Source: Bacteroidota bacterium (GTDB lineage: Bacteria; Bacteroidota; Bacteroidia; Cytophagales; Cyclobacteriaceae). Taken from it: a stretch of DNA of 64,000 bases. Positions within the stretch are counted from its first letter, which is position 1; each line of letters begins with the position of its first letter. The translations under genes and the position numbers were made by a program. Location of the stretch: contig JAEYWY010000002.1 in the NCBI GenBank assembly GCA_023428695.1, forward strand, positions 321,348-385,347, read 5' to 3'. Positions 51,606 through 60,329 of this stretch are shown in pieces. A model generated the notes under the pieces. It was given only the letters and a program-made list of their open reading frames with translations, searched no databases and was not told where the DNA came from.

Positions 51606-52640
51606 ATGCGAGAAGACTATTTGAGTGGTGAGTCCGAAGGACTGAACGCAGCCGAAAAGGAATTCGAGAAAGCGCTCAGGCCCCTTTCGTTCGAAGACTT
51701 TACAGGGCAGCAAAAGGTCGTCGATAACATCAAGGTGTTTGTTCTTGCCGCGAAACAACGTGGCGAACCACTCGATCACGTTCTCCTGCATGGACCACCG
51801 GGGCTCGGCAAGACTACGCTCTCGCATATTATTGCCAACGAGCTCCACTCGAACATCAAGATCACCTCCGGACCTGTTCTTGACAAACCAAGTGACCTGG
51901 CAGGATTACTGACAAATCTTGAGGCGCACGATGTTTTGTTTATAGACGAGATTCACCGGCTTAACCCTGTGGTGGAGGAATACCTGTATTCAGCGATGGA
52001 AGATTTCCGGATTGATATCATGCTGGACTCCGGACCAAATGCCAGATCAGTTCAGATTGGACTCAATCCGTTCACGTTGATCGGCGCCACCACGCGCGCT
52101 GGTTTACTAACGTCTCCCCTGAGAGCCCGTTTCGGAATAAATGCGCGCCTTGAATATTATGACGCCAATCTGCTGACGTCAATCGTGAAACGTTCCGCGC
52201 GTATCCTCAACACGCCGGTCGATGAGGATGCAGCATTTGAAATTGCCCGGCGCAGTCGCGGCACCCCCCGGATTTCAAATAATCTCCTGCGCCGCACGCG
52301 CGATTTTGCGCAGATCAAGGGCGATGGGACCATCACGAAAGACATTGCGCAATTCGCCTTGAAGGCACTCGACGTGGATGAAAACGGTCTTGACGAGATG
52401 GATAACCGCATACTGTTGACAATCATCGAGAAGTTTAAAGGCGGTCCTGTCGGGATCACTACGATTGCAACCGCAGTAGGCGAAGAGGCCGAGACCATTG
52501 AAGAAGTCTATGAGCCGTTTCTGATTCAGGAGGGATACATCAAACGCACGTCGCGCGGTCGCGAAACAACGGAGCGGGCATTTCGTCACCTGAAAATCCC
52601 GATTCCTTCCACGAAGCAAAAAGGATTGTTCGATCGGTAA
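51606..52640 (+). CDS. ruvB: Holliday junction branch migration helicase RuvB
   Basis: A 344-residue AAA+ motor that drives branch migration with RuvA at recombination junctions. Walker A 'GPPGLGKTT' at residues 63-71, Walker B 'LFIDEIHRLN' at 111-120, sensor 'IGATTRAGLLTSPLRARFG' and the C-terminal winged helix 'TERAFRHLKIPIPS'. Start and length are canonical. It is followed 45 bp downstream by an S9 peptidase gene. Confidence 0.98.
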   Translation: MREDYLSGESEGLNAAEKEFEKALRPLSFEDFTGQQKVVDNIKVFVLAAKQRGEPLDHVLLHGPPGLGKTTLSHIIANELHSNIKITSGPVLDKPSDLAGLLTNLEAHDVLFIDEIHRLNPVVEEYLYSAMEDFRIDIMLDSGPNARSVQIGLNPFTLIGATTRAGLLTSPLRARFGINARLEYYDANLLTSIVKRSARILNTPVDEDAAFEIARRSRGTPRISNNLLRRTRDFAQIKGDGTITKDIAQFALKALDVDENGLDEMDNRILLTIIEKFKGGPVGITTIATAVGEEAETIEEVYEPFLIQEGYIKRTSRGRETTERAFRHLKIPIPSTKQKGLFDR

Positions 52641-52685
52641 CGATTCATGTTAAATCGCGACCAATCTGGAAAAATGTTTAACCCT

Positions 52686-55382
52686 ATGATACGCAAGATC
52701 ACCCTACCTCTGCTCGCACTGTTGTGCCTGTCTGTTTTCTGCTACGCGCAGAAGAAGAAAACCCCCAAGGCCACAGAGACACCCAAAGAAGTACCGCTCA
52801 TAGACCGTGAGCTGTTTTTTGATAATCCTGAGATTTCGGGCGGTCAACTGTCACCGGATGGCTCGATGATCAGCTTTCAGAAAGTGTACAAGGGAAAAAT
52901 GAACGTGTGGGTCAAGAAATTTGACGAACCATTCGATAAAGCAAAACCCGTTACCGCCGACACGCTCAAACCCATACCCGGCTATTTCTGGAGCCAGGAC
53001 AGCAAGTACATCCTGTTTGTGCAGGACGAAGGTGGTAACGAGAACTTTAACGTCTTCGCCGTTGACCCAATGGCATCACCAGCGGCATCAGGGGCTCCGC
53101 ATGCACGCAACCTTACGCCTTTGGATAGTGTTCGTGCAATCATATACAGCGTATCGCGAAGGAATCCTGACATCCTTCGAATCGGTCTTAACAGTCGCGA
53201 CAAGGCCTGGCATGATTTGTACGAGCTGAGCATTTCCACAGGAAAGCTTACCCTCCTAAAAGAAAACCACGACCGGTTAACAGCCTTTTATTTTGACTGG
53301 GATGAAAACCTCCGTCTGGCAACACGCACTGCCGACGATGGCTCTCAGGAAATCCTTTATGCAACTAAAGATGGATTTACGAAAATCTACGATTGCTCCG
53401 TGCTTGAAACGTGTAATCCTGCAGGCGCATTTGATAAAGACAACCGTAACTTCTATCTGCTCTCGAACAAGGGCGATGAAAATTTTACCAAACTGTATTT
53501 GTTCGATCCTGAAAGCAAAAGCGTTAATCTGGTCGAAGGTGATCCACTCGGGAAAGTCGACTTTGGCGGACTTTTTATCTCAAACAAGAACAGAAACATT
53601 GTCCTTACCAGCTATACCGATGCGAAGACCAGATACTATTTCAAGGACAAGACTTTTGAAGATGCATATAAGTTCATCAAATCAAAGTTCCCTGAAAAGG
53701 AAGTGAGCTTCTTTTCGCTTACGCGGGATGAGGACAAGATGCTTGTAAATATTTACAGTGACGATGACCCTGGGTCGACCTATTTCTTCGATATCAAAAA
53801 GAAGTCGCTGATAAAACAATACACGCCACGACCGAAGCTGCAGCAAATGCAGTTGGCGAAGATGCAACCTATTAGTTACAAGTCGTCCGATGGACTTGAA
53901 ATTCCAGCCTACCTTATACTTCCTCCTGGCAAGGAGCCAAAAAATCTTCCTGCGATCGTTTTTCCGCATGGCGGACCATGGGCACGCGACTATTGGGGAT
54001 TCAGCGGCTACGCACAATTTCTGGCAAACCGTGGTTATGCGGTTCTCCTTCCCAACTTCCGCGGATCAACGGGCTACGGAAAGCAATTTCTTAACGCGGG
54101 CAACGGAGAATGGGGTCAGAAAATGCAGGACGACATCACCTGGGGTGTGAAGCACCTTGTTCAACAAGGAATTGTTGATCCCGCCAGGGTAGGAATAATG
54201 GGCGGCTCATACGGCGGCTACGCGACGTTGGCTGGACTTGCCTTCACTCCCGATGTCTATGCTGCGGGTGTAGATATTGTAGGGCCAAGTAATCTCATTA
54301 CACTACTCAACTCGATACCTCCCTATTGGGAAGCAGCACGTAAAGTTTTCAACACACGTATGGGTGACCCATCAACACCGGAAGGAAAGGCGTTGCTCGA
54401 AAAACAGTCTCCGCTTTTCTCTGCGAAGAACATAAAAGCGCCGTTGCTGGTGGTACAGGGTGCAAATGACCCACGTGTGAAGAAGGCTGAATCTGAGCAA
54501 ATCGTAGTTGCATTGCGCGAACTTGGCGTAGGCGTGAAATATATCAACGCACCTGACGAAGGGCACGGTTTCCGGGATGCTGTGAATAATATGGCAATGC
54601 TTGCCTACGCGGAGAAATTTTTGTCGACTCACCTTGGAGGCCGGTACCAGGAATCGATGAAGCCTGAAGTCTCGGAGCGTCTTCAAAAAATTATGGTCGA
54701 CATTAATACCGTCGCGTTGCCAGACGCTAATACATCTGCACCGGAGAAACTGGCACCTGTGTCAGATCTTGCTAACGGTGAATATTTATACGGTGTCACA
54801 CTGCTCGCCGGAGAACAGAAGATGAATATGGAGCTGACACGGAAAGTTTCTGAAGATGGAGGCAACTGGGTGATCACTGAAACATCAAAAACACCGATGG
54901 GCGAAATCATGGATCAAAATGTGATTAGCAAGGGAAACCTTCAGCCCGTACGGAGAAAGATCGTGCAGGGTCCGGCAAATATTGAAGTGGAGTATTCACC
55001 CGATGAAGTGAAAGGACTTCTTACGATGGGTACACAGAAGAGACCGATCAGCGTGAAGCTTGATCATCCTATCACCAGTGATGGCGCAGGTCTTGATCTT
55101 CTTATCGCACGATTGCCCCTCAAGGAAAACTATCAGACAACGATAGCGGTATTTGATGTTATGAGTGGAAAGATAAAGAAGATGAATGTAAAAGTTGTCG
55201 GGCGCGAACAAGTGAAGGTTCCTGCCGGAGCATTCGATGCTATTAAAGTGACGGTAACTGAAATTGAAGGGCCGTCAGCGAGTACGCTGTGGATATCGCC
55301 CGCAGATAAGAATACCGTAAAGATGGAAGCGAATGTTCCTCAGATGGGCAATGGTAAACTCGTCATGGAGCTTACGCGATAA
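52686..55382 (+). CDS. Secreted S9 family prolyl oligopeptidase-like protein with extra C-terminal domain
   Basis: An 898-residue protein: signal peptide ('MIRKITLPLLALLCLSVFCYAQ'), a beta-propeller (about residues 30-400) and an alpha/beta-hydrolase peptidase with S508 ('GGSYGGY'), D595 ('GANDPRVKK') and H627 ('EGHGF'). The peptidase ends near residue 655; about 245 further residues form a beta-rich domain with 'VKVPAGAFDAIKVTVTE' and 'STLWISPADK', similar to DUF3108-like periplasmic domains. S9 peptidases usually stop after the hydrolase. The start at 52686 is chosen because GGAAAA lies 11 bp upstream; in-frame ATGs at 52647 and 52674 would add a poor N-terminus. A terminator follows. Confidence 0.9.
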   Translation: MIRKITLPLLALLCLSVFCYAQKKKTPKATETPKEVPLIDRELFFDNPEISGGQLSPDGSMISFQKVYKGKMNVWVKKFDEPFDKAKPVTADTLKPIPGYFWSQDSKYILFVQDEGGNENFNVFAVDPMASPAASGAPHARNLTPLDSVRAIIYSVSRRNPDILRIGLNSRDKAWHDLYELSISTGKLTLLKENHDRLTAFYFDWDENLRLATRTADDGSQEILYATKDGFTKIYDCSVLETCNPAGAFDKDNRNFYLLSNKGDENFTKLYLFDPESKSVNLVEGDPLGKVDFGGLFISNKNRNIVLTSYTDAKTRYYFKDKTFEDAYKFIKSKFPEKEVSFFSLTRDEDKMLVNIYSDDDPGSTYFFDIKKKSLIKQYTPRPKLQQMQLAKMQPISYKSSDGLEIPAYLILPPGKEPKNLPAIVFPHGGPWARDYWGFSGYAQFLANRGYAVLLPNFRGSTGYGKQFLNAGNGEWGQKMQDDITWGVKHLVQQGIVDPARVGIMGGSYGGYATLAGLAFTPDVYAAGVDIVGPSNLITLLNSIPPYWEAARKVFNTRMGDPSTPEGKALLEKQSPLFSAKNIKAPLLVVQGANDPRVKKAESEQIVVALRELGVGVKYINAPDEGHGFRDAVNNMAMLAYAEKFLSTHLGGRYQESMKPEVSERLQKIMVDINTVALPDANTSAPEKLAPVSDLANGEYLYGVTLLAGEQKMNMELTRKVSEDGGNWVITETSKTPMGEIMDQNVISKGNLQPVRRKIVQGPANIEVEYSPDEVKGLLTMGTQKRPISVKLDHPITSDGAGLDLLIARLPLKENYQTTIAVFDVMSGKIKKMNVKVVGREQVKVPAGAFDAIKVTVTEIEGPSASTLWISPADKNTVKMEANVPQMGNGKLVMELTR

Positions 55383-55440
55383 CAGGAAGAGCTTAACGAA
55401 GGAAGCGACGTCATTCCTTCATAATATTCATAACGAAAAA

Positions 55441-55468
55441 GAGGCTGTCAGAACAGCCTCTTTTTTTT
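55441..55468. terminator. Bidirectional intrinsic terminator
   Basis: GAGGCTGT (55441-55448) pairs with ACAGCCTC (55453-55460) over a CAGA loop, with T on the right and A on the left, so it can end both the S9 peptidase transcript and the convergent ndk transcript. Confidence 0.85.
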
Positions 55469-55886
55469 AGAATCGCTCAAGTCTCGAGAAGAAGAAGTCG
55501 CTTTCGATAGCTGCATTGCTATCGCTATCGGAGCCGTGTATCGCATTGGCCTCGATGGATTTTGCAAAGAGATTTCTAATCGTGCCAGGCGCAGCTTTTT
55601 GCGGGTCTGTGGCCCCAATCAGCGTCCGGAAATCTTCGACAGCATTGTCTTTCTCAAGGATCATCGGTACGATGGGCCCCGAAGACATGTACGTGCAGAG
55701 GTCATTGTAAAATGGACGTGCCTTGTGAATTTCGTAAAACTGGCCTGCTCGTTCCGATGACAATTGCGTCTTTTTAATTGCAATAATCCGGAACCCGGCC
55801 TCTTCAATCATCTTGATGATCGCACCGGTGTTGCCTGCGCCGACAGCATCAGGCTTGATCATGGTAAAAGTTCTGTTTCCTGCCAT
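55467..55886 (-). CDS. ndk: Nucleoside diphosphate kinase
   Basis: A 139-residue enzyme balancing nucleoside triphosphates by phosphate transfer through a phosphohistidine. Catalytic His is in 'NAIHGSDSDSNAAIE' near residue 115; other motifs are 'NRTFTMIKPDAV' at the start and 'GAGNTGAIIKMIE'. Length is canonical. Single leftward gene with its own -7 box and terminator. Confidence 0.97.
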   Translation of the reverse strand: MAGNRTFTMIKPDAVGAGNTGAIIKMIEEAGFRIIAIKKTQLSSERAGQFYEIHKARPFYNDLCTYMSSGPIVPMILEKDNAVEDFRTLIGATDPQKAAPGTIRNLFAKSIEANAIHGSDSDSNAAIESDFFFSRLERF

Positions 55887-55926
55887 AACTGGTTTATAAT
55901 TAATGACGCTGCGTCAAATACGGCCG

Positions 55927-55934
55927 CAAAAATA
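55927..55934 (-). promoter_or_regulatory. -7 box (TATTTTTG) of ndk
   Basis: An exact consensus match on the minus strand, 40 bp before ndk. Between box and gene lies a short perfect palindrome (TGACGCTGCGTCA, 55904-55916). Confidence 0.5.
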
Positions 55935-56062
55935 ACAGATTATGCTATTGCCACTACTGAAATGTCGAGATTTTAGAACTTGCTGGCTATCAAGTATTAA
56001 ACAGGCAGGTGATGGTTTATCCTTCATTTTTCACCATTTTTGCACCTTGTTTTTAACCAGAC

Positions 56063-57091
56063 ATGAATAATCTTGAGAATTTTAAAGATTATCTCGGTTC
56101 GTCAAGGAAAATCGTCCTGATTCCCCATTTCAAGCCGGATGCCGATGCCCTCGGGTCGGCTTTAGGGCTATCCCTGTATCTGCGAAAGAAAGGCCACGAA
56201 GTCACCGTGCTTTCCCCGAGTGACTACCCGGACTTTCTGAATTGGATGCCTGGACACAATGATGTGGTCGTTTATCAAAAAGACAGGGGCAACAAAGCGT
56301 CGCAACTGATCAGTCGGGCTGATGCGATTTTTTGTATTGATTTTTCAAGCCTGAACCGTCTTGAAGGCCTGGGCGAATTCGTCAAGGCATCAAGCGCGAA
56401 AAAGGTCTTGATCGACCATCACTTGCAGCCCGAATCCTTTGCTGACTTCGAACAATGGGATGATACCGCGGCATCAACCGCGGAACTTGTATATGAATTA
56501 ATCTGCGAACTGGGCGATGAGACATTGATCGATGCGGAAATTGCGAACTGCCTGTATGCCGGAATTATGACGGATACAGGAGGTTTTCGCCATTCGAACA
56601 CAAACCACCGGCAATTTCGGGTAGCCGGTGCGTTGGTTGCCCGGGGTGCTGATCCTTTTGTAGTTTCGAAACTCATTTACGATACCAATTCTATTGAGCG
56701 CCTCAGGTTGATCGGTTATGTGTTGAGCAATAAACTTCAGGTTTTACCCGAGTACAGGACCGCTTACATGGTGCTGACGGCAGACGAACTTCGTAGATTC
56801 AGTTCACAGACAGGTGATACCGAGGGCCTTGTTAATTACGGACTTTCCATAAAAGGCGTGAAGCTTTCGGTCATGATTTCCGATCGCCGCGAAAACATCA
56901 AGCTGTCATTTCGTTCGTTAGGCAGGTTTTCAGTGAACGACATGGCAAGGGCCCATTTCAACGGTGGCGGGCATAGAAACGCCGCAGGTGGTCAGACCAA
57001 CCTGACACTGGATGAAACGCTTAAGAAATTCCTGGATTTGCTTCCCGAATACAAGGACGCTCTACTCGAGGAAGAAGAAATTTTCCAGTGA
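56063..57091 (+). CDS. DHH-family phosphoesterase (NrnA-like oligoribonuclease/pAp phosphatase)
   Basis: A 342-residue protein. The DHH core is present: 'LIPHFKPDADALGSALGL' near residues 19-36, 'FCIDFSSLNRLEG', and the name-giving 'LIDHHLQPE' near 114-122; the C-terminal DHHA1 domain has 'FNGGGHRNAAGGQTN'. Proteins with this layout degrade short oligoribonucleotides to mononucleotides and dephosphorylate 3'-phosphoadenosine 5'-phosphate. It is first of a rightward run with the two FKBP lipoprotein genes. Confidence 0.92.
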   Translation: MNNLENFKDYLGSSRKIVLIPHFKPDADALGSALGLSLYLRKKGHEVTVLSPSDYPDFLNWMPGHNDVVVYQKDRGNKASQLISRADAIFCIDFSSLNRLEGLGEFVKASSAKKVLIDHHLQPESFADFEQWDDTAASTAELVYELICELGDETLIDAEIANCLYAGIMTDTGGFRHSNTNHRQFRVAGALVARGADPFVVSKLIYDTNSIERLRLIGYVLSNKLQVLPEYRTAYMVLTADELRRFSSQTGDTEGLVNYGLSIKGVKLSVMISDRRENIKLSFRSLGRFSVNDMARAHFNGGGHRNAAGGQTNLTLDETLKKFLDLLPEYKDALLEEEEIFQ

Positions 57092-57124
57092 TTACAACCT
57101 TTACACAAATACAATAGTCTAAAT

Positions 57125-58021
57125 ATGAACATTAGAAGAGTCGCGCAGGTTTTGATAGTATTCACGATCGCGCTTGGGGCCTGCCAAAATAACAAGGTTC
57201 TGGAAACACCGAACGGAATGAAATATGAGGTAATAAGCGGGGGTGACGGTGATCGTCCAACGAAAGGCGAAATCGTCGTCTTCGATATGGTTACCCAGGA
57301 CTCGAAGGATTCCGTTTGGAGCAGTACATATAAGCGTGGATTGCCGGCCTTTGTGCAAATCCAGGACAGCGCGCAACTGGAGACCGAAGACGGTATCCTT
57401 CAGATGTTCCGACTATTGTCAAAGGGCGACAGCGTCAAGGTGACAATGTCTATACGGAAATTCTTCCAGGAATTTGCAAACTCCCCGCTTCCCCCGATGG
57501 TAGACAGCTCTTTGCAAATCTCTCATCTTTTCAAGATCCACGATTTTATTACGGAGGATGAGTTTCCCGCCTATCAATCGCAACTTCTTGAGAAAATGAC
57601 TTCAGCTCAGAAGTCTACCGACGAAAAAGCAATCACTGCGTTCCTGACAAAGGAAAAGATAACTGCGCAGCGTGACACAACAGGGATTCACTATGTGATT
57701 CACAAGAGCGAAGGAAAAGAAAAGCCCACACCTGAAAACTGTGTTGAGGTAAATTACGAAGGAAAACTTCTTGAGACTGGTCAGACATTTGACAAAAATA
57801 ACGGCATCTCGTTCCCTTTGAATCAGGTGATTCGCGGCTGGCAGGTCGGCATTCCCCTGTTGGGTATCGGCGACTCGGCAACACTGTATATACCTTCCGA
57901 CATGGCCTACGGAACGCGTGGCATTCCCGGTGCGATCCCGCCGAATTCCATTCTGGTCTTCAATGTGAAGCTTACGGGAATCGGAAAGGAATTCGATCCG
58001 GCAACACGTAGTTGTAAATAG
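57125..58021 (+). CDS. FKBP-type peptidyl-prolyl isomerase lipoprotein
   Basis: A 298-residue lipoprotein: signal with lipobox 'ALGACQNN' (Cys at residue 20). Two FKBP-like regions are seen: a degenerate one (about 40-140) and a C-terminal canonical one (about 190-290) with 'VEVNYEGKLLETGQTFDKN', 'VIRGWQVGIPLLGIGDSATL', 'IPSDMAYG' and 'IPPNSILVFNVKLTGI'. It should act in the periplasm or at the outer membrane, helping to fold proteins. Related lipoproteins (GldI type) are needed for gliding in some Bacteroidota, but this cannot be decided here. It is followed 12 bp later by a second FKBP-like lipoprotein gene. Confidence 0.9.
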   Translation: MNIRRVAQVLIVFTIALGACQNNKVLETPNGMKYEVISGGDGDRPTKGEIVVFDMVTQDSKDSVWSSTYKRGLPAFVQIQDSAQLETEDGILQMFRLLSKGDSVKVTMSIRKFFQEFANSPLPPMVDSSLQISHLFKIHDFITEDEFPAYQSQLLEKMTSAQKSTDEKAITAFLTKEKITAQRDTTGIHYVIHKSEGKEKPTPENCVEVNYEGKLLETGQTFDKNNGISFPLNQVIRGWQVGIPLLGIGDSATLYIPSDMAYGTRGIPGAIPPNSILVFNVKLTGIGKEFDPATRSCK

Positions 58022-58033
58022 AAAAATGATTAT

Positions 58034-58921
58034 ATGAATATGAATAGACTTCTTTTGATTTTAGTGGTGTTCCTGGCTGCATCCTGCAGCACGGACAGCG
58101 AAGACCCTAACCAGGACCTGGCACGTGACATGGAGATCATCGATGCGTATCTTACGTCTATCGGTGTTCCGGAGTCCCAGATACTTCGCGATGACATTAG
58201 CGGGGTTCGATTTGTTTTCTATGAGTATGGTCAGGGAATGGCACCTACAAACGGCCAGACGGTAGTATACGATATCGTTGGTGCTGTTGTGTCCGGCAGT
58301 TCAACCGGATTGCCGTTTATCAATAATATTGAATCAAAGAAGATCGAGACTGTTACTCCGGAAGGGCTTAATTACGGTTTGCGGTCGATGCTTGCGGGTA
58401 CCGTTGCTTCCATTTACGTTCCGGCGCGGTGGGCCTATGGCACCGCCGGCAATACAACGTTAGGGGTACCTGCTGATGCGGTTATTCGTTATGACGTAGA
58501 ACTGGAGCAGGTTCAGCGTACCGCTGCTCAGCAGACTCAGTTCGACACCGATGCGCTGGCCATTCAAACGTACCTGAATGCACAGGAGATTGAAGCAACT
58601 GGTCATGAAAGCGGCTTTTGGTACACCGTTGATACAGAGGGCACGGGTGCATCACCAACTCCTTACGATGCGGTGACCTTCGACTATAAACTAAAAACGC
58701 TGACTAACCCGAATACTATTCTCGAAAGCGGCAACCTGCCTGATACATTCGTTTGGGGTCTCGTACAGGGCCTTCGTATCGGAATGCAACTCATGCAGGT
58801 AGGCGACACGTACACATTTTACCTGCCTTCGGGACTTTGCTACGGCCCGAATGGAACTGGATCCATACCGGCGAACGCAAACCTTATCTTTGAGATTTCT
58901 TTGAAGTCGATCAAACAATAG
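58034..58921 (+). CDS. Second FKBP-like lipoprotein
   Basis: A 295-residue lipoprotein with lipobox 'LAASCSTD' (Cys at residue 18). It has two FKBP-like domains in series: 'QTVVYDIVGAVVSGSS' to 'VIRYDVELEQV' (about 75-165), and 'DAVTFDYKLKTLTNPNT' to 'NANLIFEISLKSI' (about 215-294). The canonical aromatic and 'GWxxGIPLM'-like residues are only partly kept ('VWGLVQGLRIGMQLMQVGD'), so activity may be reduced. An alternative ATG is two codons in. Likely co-expressed with the preceding FKBP lipoprotein as a pair; a strong terminator follows. Confidence 0.85.
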   Translation: MNMNRLLLILVVFLAASCSTDSEDPNQDLARDMEIIDAYLTSIGVPESQILRDDISGVRFVFYEYGQGMAPTNGQTVVYDIVGAVVSGSSTGLPFINNIESKKIETVTPEGLNYGLRSMLAGTVASIYVPARWAYGTAGNTTLGVPADAVIRYDVELEQVQRTAAQQTQFDTDALAIQTYLNAQEIEATGHESGFWYTVDTEGTGASPTPYDAVTFDYKLKTLTNPNTILESGNLPDTFVWGLVQGLRIGMQLMQVGDTYTFYLPSGLCYGPNGTGSIPANANLIFEISLKSIKQ

Positions 58922-58944
58922 ACCTCCAGAACAGACGATACCAA

Positions 58945-58980
58945 CAAAGTCCGGACAACCCTCCGGACTTTGTTTTTTTT
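58945..58980 (+). terminator. Intrinsic terminator after the FKBP lipoproteins
   Basis: An 11-bp perfect stem, CAAAGTCCGGA (58945-58955) with TCCGGACTTTG (58962-58972), loop CAACCC, followed by eight Ts. Confidence 0.9.
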
Positions 58981-59028
58981 GGCAACTGCCTGTCCGCATC
59001 ATTCACGGATCTTTCGTTTCTTGTCAGC

Positions 59029-59610
59029 ATGAAAATCTGTTTCGCGACAAATAATAAAAAGAAACTCGAGGAGGTAAGGGCACTCCTTTCCTCCCGGTTC
59101 ACGTTACTGAGCCTTGCTGACATTGGATGCCATGAAGAGTTGCAGGAAACGCAAGACACCTTTGAAGGGAATGCCTTGCAGAAAGCGCAATATGTGTACG
59201 AGAAGTTCGGCTTTCCCTGTTTTGCTGACGATTCCGGTTTAGAGGTGCCGTCACTTGGAGGTGAACCCGGAGTGTACTCGGCAAGGTATGCAGGCCCTGC
59301 CCGCAGTGATGAGGATAACATTCAGTTATTACTCAGGAAGCTGGAAAAGGAGGAAGATCGTCGTGCCTGGTTTCGGACCGTAATCGCATTAGTCGGTTTT
59401 GGACCGGAGCCGGTACTTTTCGAAGGCCGCGTGGACGGAACTATTCCGCCCGAAAAACGCGGAGATCAGGGTTTTGGATATGACCCTGTTTTTCTACCTG
59501 ATGGTTTTGGGCAAACTTTTGCAGAAATGAACCTTTCACAAAAGAATACGATTAGTCACAGGGGCATCGCTGTTCGAAAACTGGTCGCGCACCTGAAAGG
59601 CCTTCAATAG
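59029..59610 (+). CDS. rdgB: XTP/dITP diphosphatase (non-canonical purine NTP pyrophosphatase)
   Basis: A 193-residue enzyme of the Ham1/RdgB family that hydrolyses ITP, dITP and XTP, keeping abnormal purines out of nucleic acids. Substrate motif 'FATNNKKKLEEVRALL' at residues 4-19, 'PCFADDSGLEVPSLGGEPGVYSARYAG' in two parts near 63-90, 'GDQGFGYDPVF' and 'ISHRGIAVRKL' at the end. Length is canonical. Followed by a weak terminator-like hairpin and udk. Confidence 0.97.
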   Translation: MKICFATNNKKKLEEVRALLSSRFTLLSLADIGCHEELQETQDTFEGNALQKAQYVYEKFGFPCFADDSGLEVPSLGGEPGVYSARYAGPARSDEDNIQLLLRKLEKEEDRRAWFRTVIALVGFGPEPVLFEGRVDGTIPPEKRGDQGFGYDPVFLPDGFGQTFAEMNLSQKNTISHRGIAVRKLVAHLKGLQ

Positions 59611-59614
59611 CCGG

Positions 59615-59633
59615 AAAACCCCCGGGTTTTTTT
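59615..59633 (+). terminator. Weak terminator-like element after rdgB
   Basis: A short AAAACC/GGTTTT stem in a C/G-rich core, followed by three or more Ts. The loop is only a few bases, so function is uncertain. Confidence 0.35.
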
Positions 59634-59662
59634 ATAATTTTCGGGCGGAAACAGGGCGATCT

Positions 59663-60280
59663 ATGCGAAAACCATTTACCATCGGGATCACCGGCGGCAG
59701 CGGTTCGGGAAAAACATTCTTCATCCGGAAGGTGGAGTCTTTTTTTGCACCAGACGAAATCACACTTCTCTCACAGGACCATTATTATCATCCGCGGGAG
59801 AGTCAGGTGACTGACCACAATGGTGTCAGGAATTTCGATTTACCGGAAGCAATTGACAACGAACATTTCCTGGAGGACATTCGCCGGCTGAAACGCGGCG
59901 AAACAGTCACAAAACAGGAATACACATTTAACAATCCGGCGGCAAGCCCTGCAACACTTGCATTCAAGCCAGCGCCTATCCTTATCGTTGAAGGGTTGTT
60001 TATTTTTTCATTTCCGGAAATCGAGAAGGAACTTGATCTGAAGATTTTCATTGAGGCGAAGGATTACGTGAAACTCTCCCGTAGAATTATCAGGGACAAC
60101 GAGGAAAGGGGATATGACCTCGCTGATGTTCTCTACCGTTACCAGCATCACGTTATGCCGGTTTACGAAAGTTTGATTGAGCCGCTGAAGCATCACGCGG
60201 ACCTGGTGATCCCCAATAACAAGAGCTTTGACCGTGCGCTTGAGGTCCTCGTTGATTCCATGAAGGCACGGCTAAAATAA
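59663..60280 (+). CDS. udk: Uridine kinase
   Basis: A 205-residue P-loop kinase phosphorylating uridine (and cytidine) in pyrimidine salvage. Walker A 'GITGGSGSGKT' at residues 8-18, 'LSQDHYYHPRE', and 'ILIVEGLFIFS' at about 106-116. The lid region 'SRRIIRDNEERGYDL' is present. Length is close to family average. Ends at a strong terminator shared with nothing on this strand. Confidence 0.95.
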   Translation: MRKPFTIGITGGSGSGKTFFIRKVESFFAPDEITLLSQDHYYHPRESQVTDHNGVRNFDLPEAIDNEHFLEDIRRLKRGETVTKQEYTFNNPAASPATLAFKPAPILIVEGLFIFSFPEIEKELDLKIFIEAKDYVKLSRRIIRDNEERGYDLADVLYRYQHHVMPVYESLIEPLKHHADLVIPNNKSFDRALEVLVDSMKARLK

Positions 60281-60310
60281 AAGAGGAAGTCGAACTGACT
60301 TCCTCTTTCT
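60281..60310. terminator. Intrinsic terminator between udk and secDF
   Basis: An 11-bp perfect stem, AAGAGGAAGTC (60281-60291) with GACTTCCTCTT (60297-60307), loop GAACT. T follows on the right; on the left the sequence is A-rich, so it may also end the convergent secDF transcript. Confidence 0.85.
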
Positions 60311-60329
60311 TTCACGTTTTGTGATAGGA

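Noticed and set aside
55505..55524. CGATAGC/GCTATCG hairpin near the end of ndk, similar to the core of the palindrome at 63922
   Set aside because: It lies in codons for the normal Ser/Asp-rich NDK segment after the catalytic His, so coding constraint explains it.
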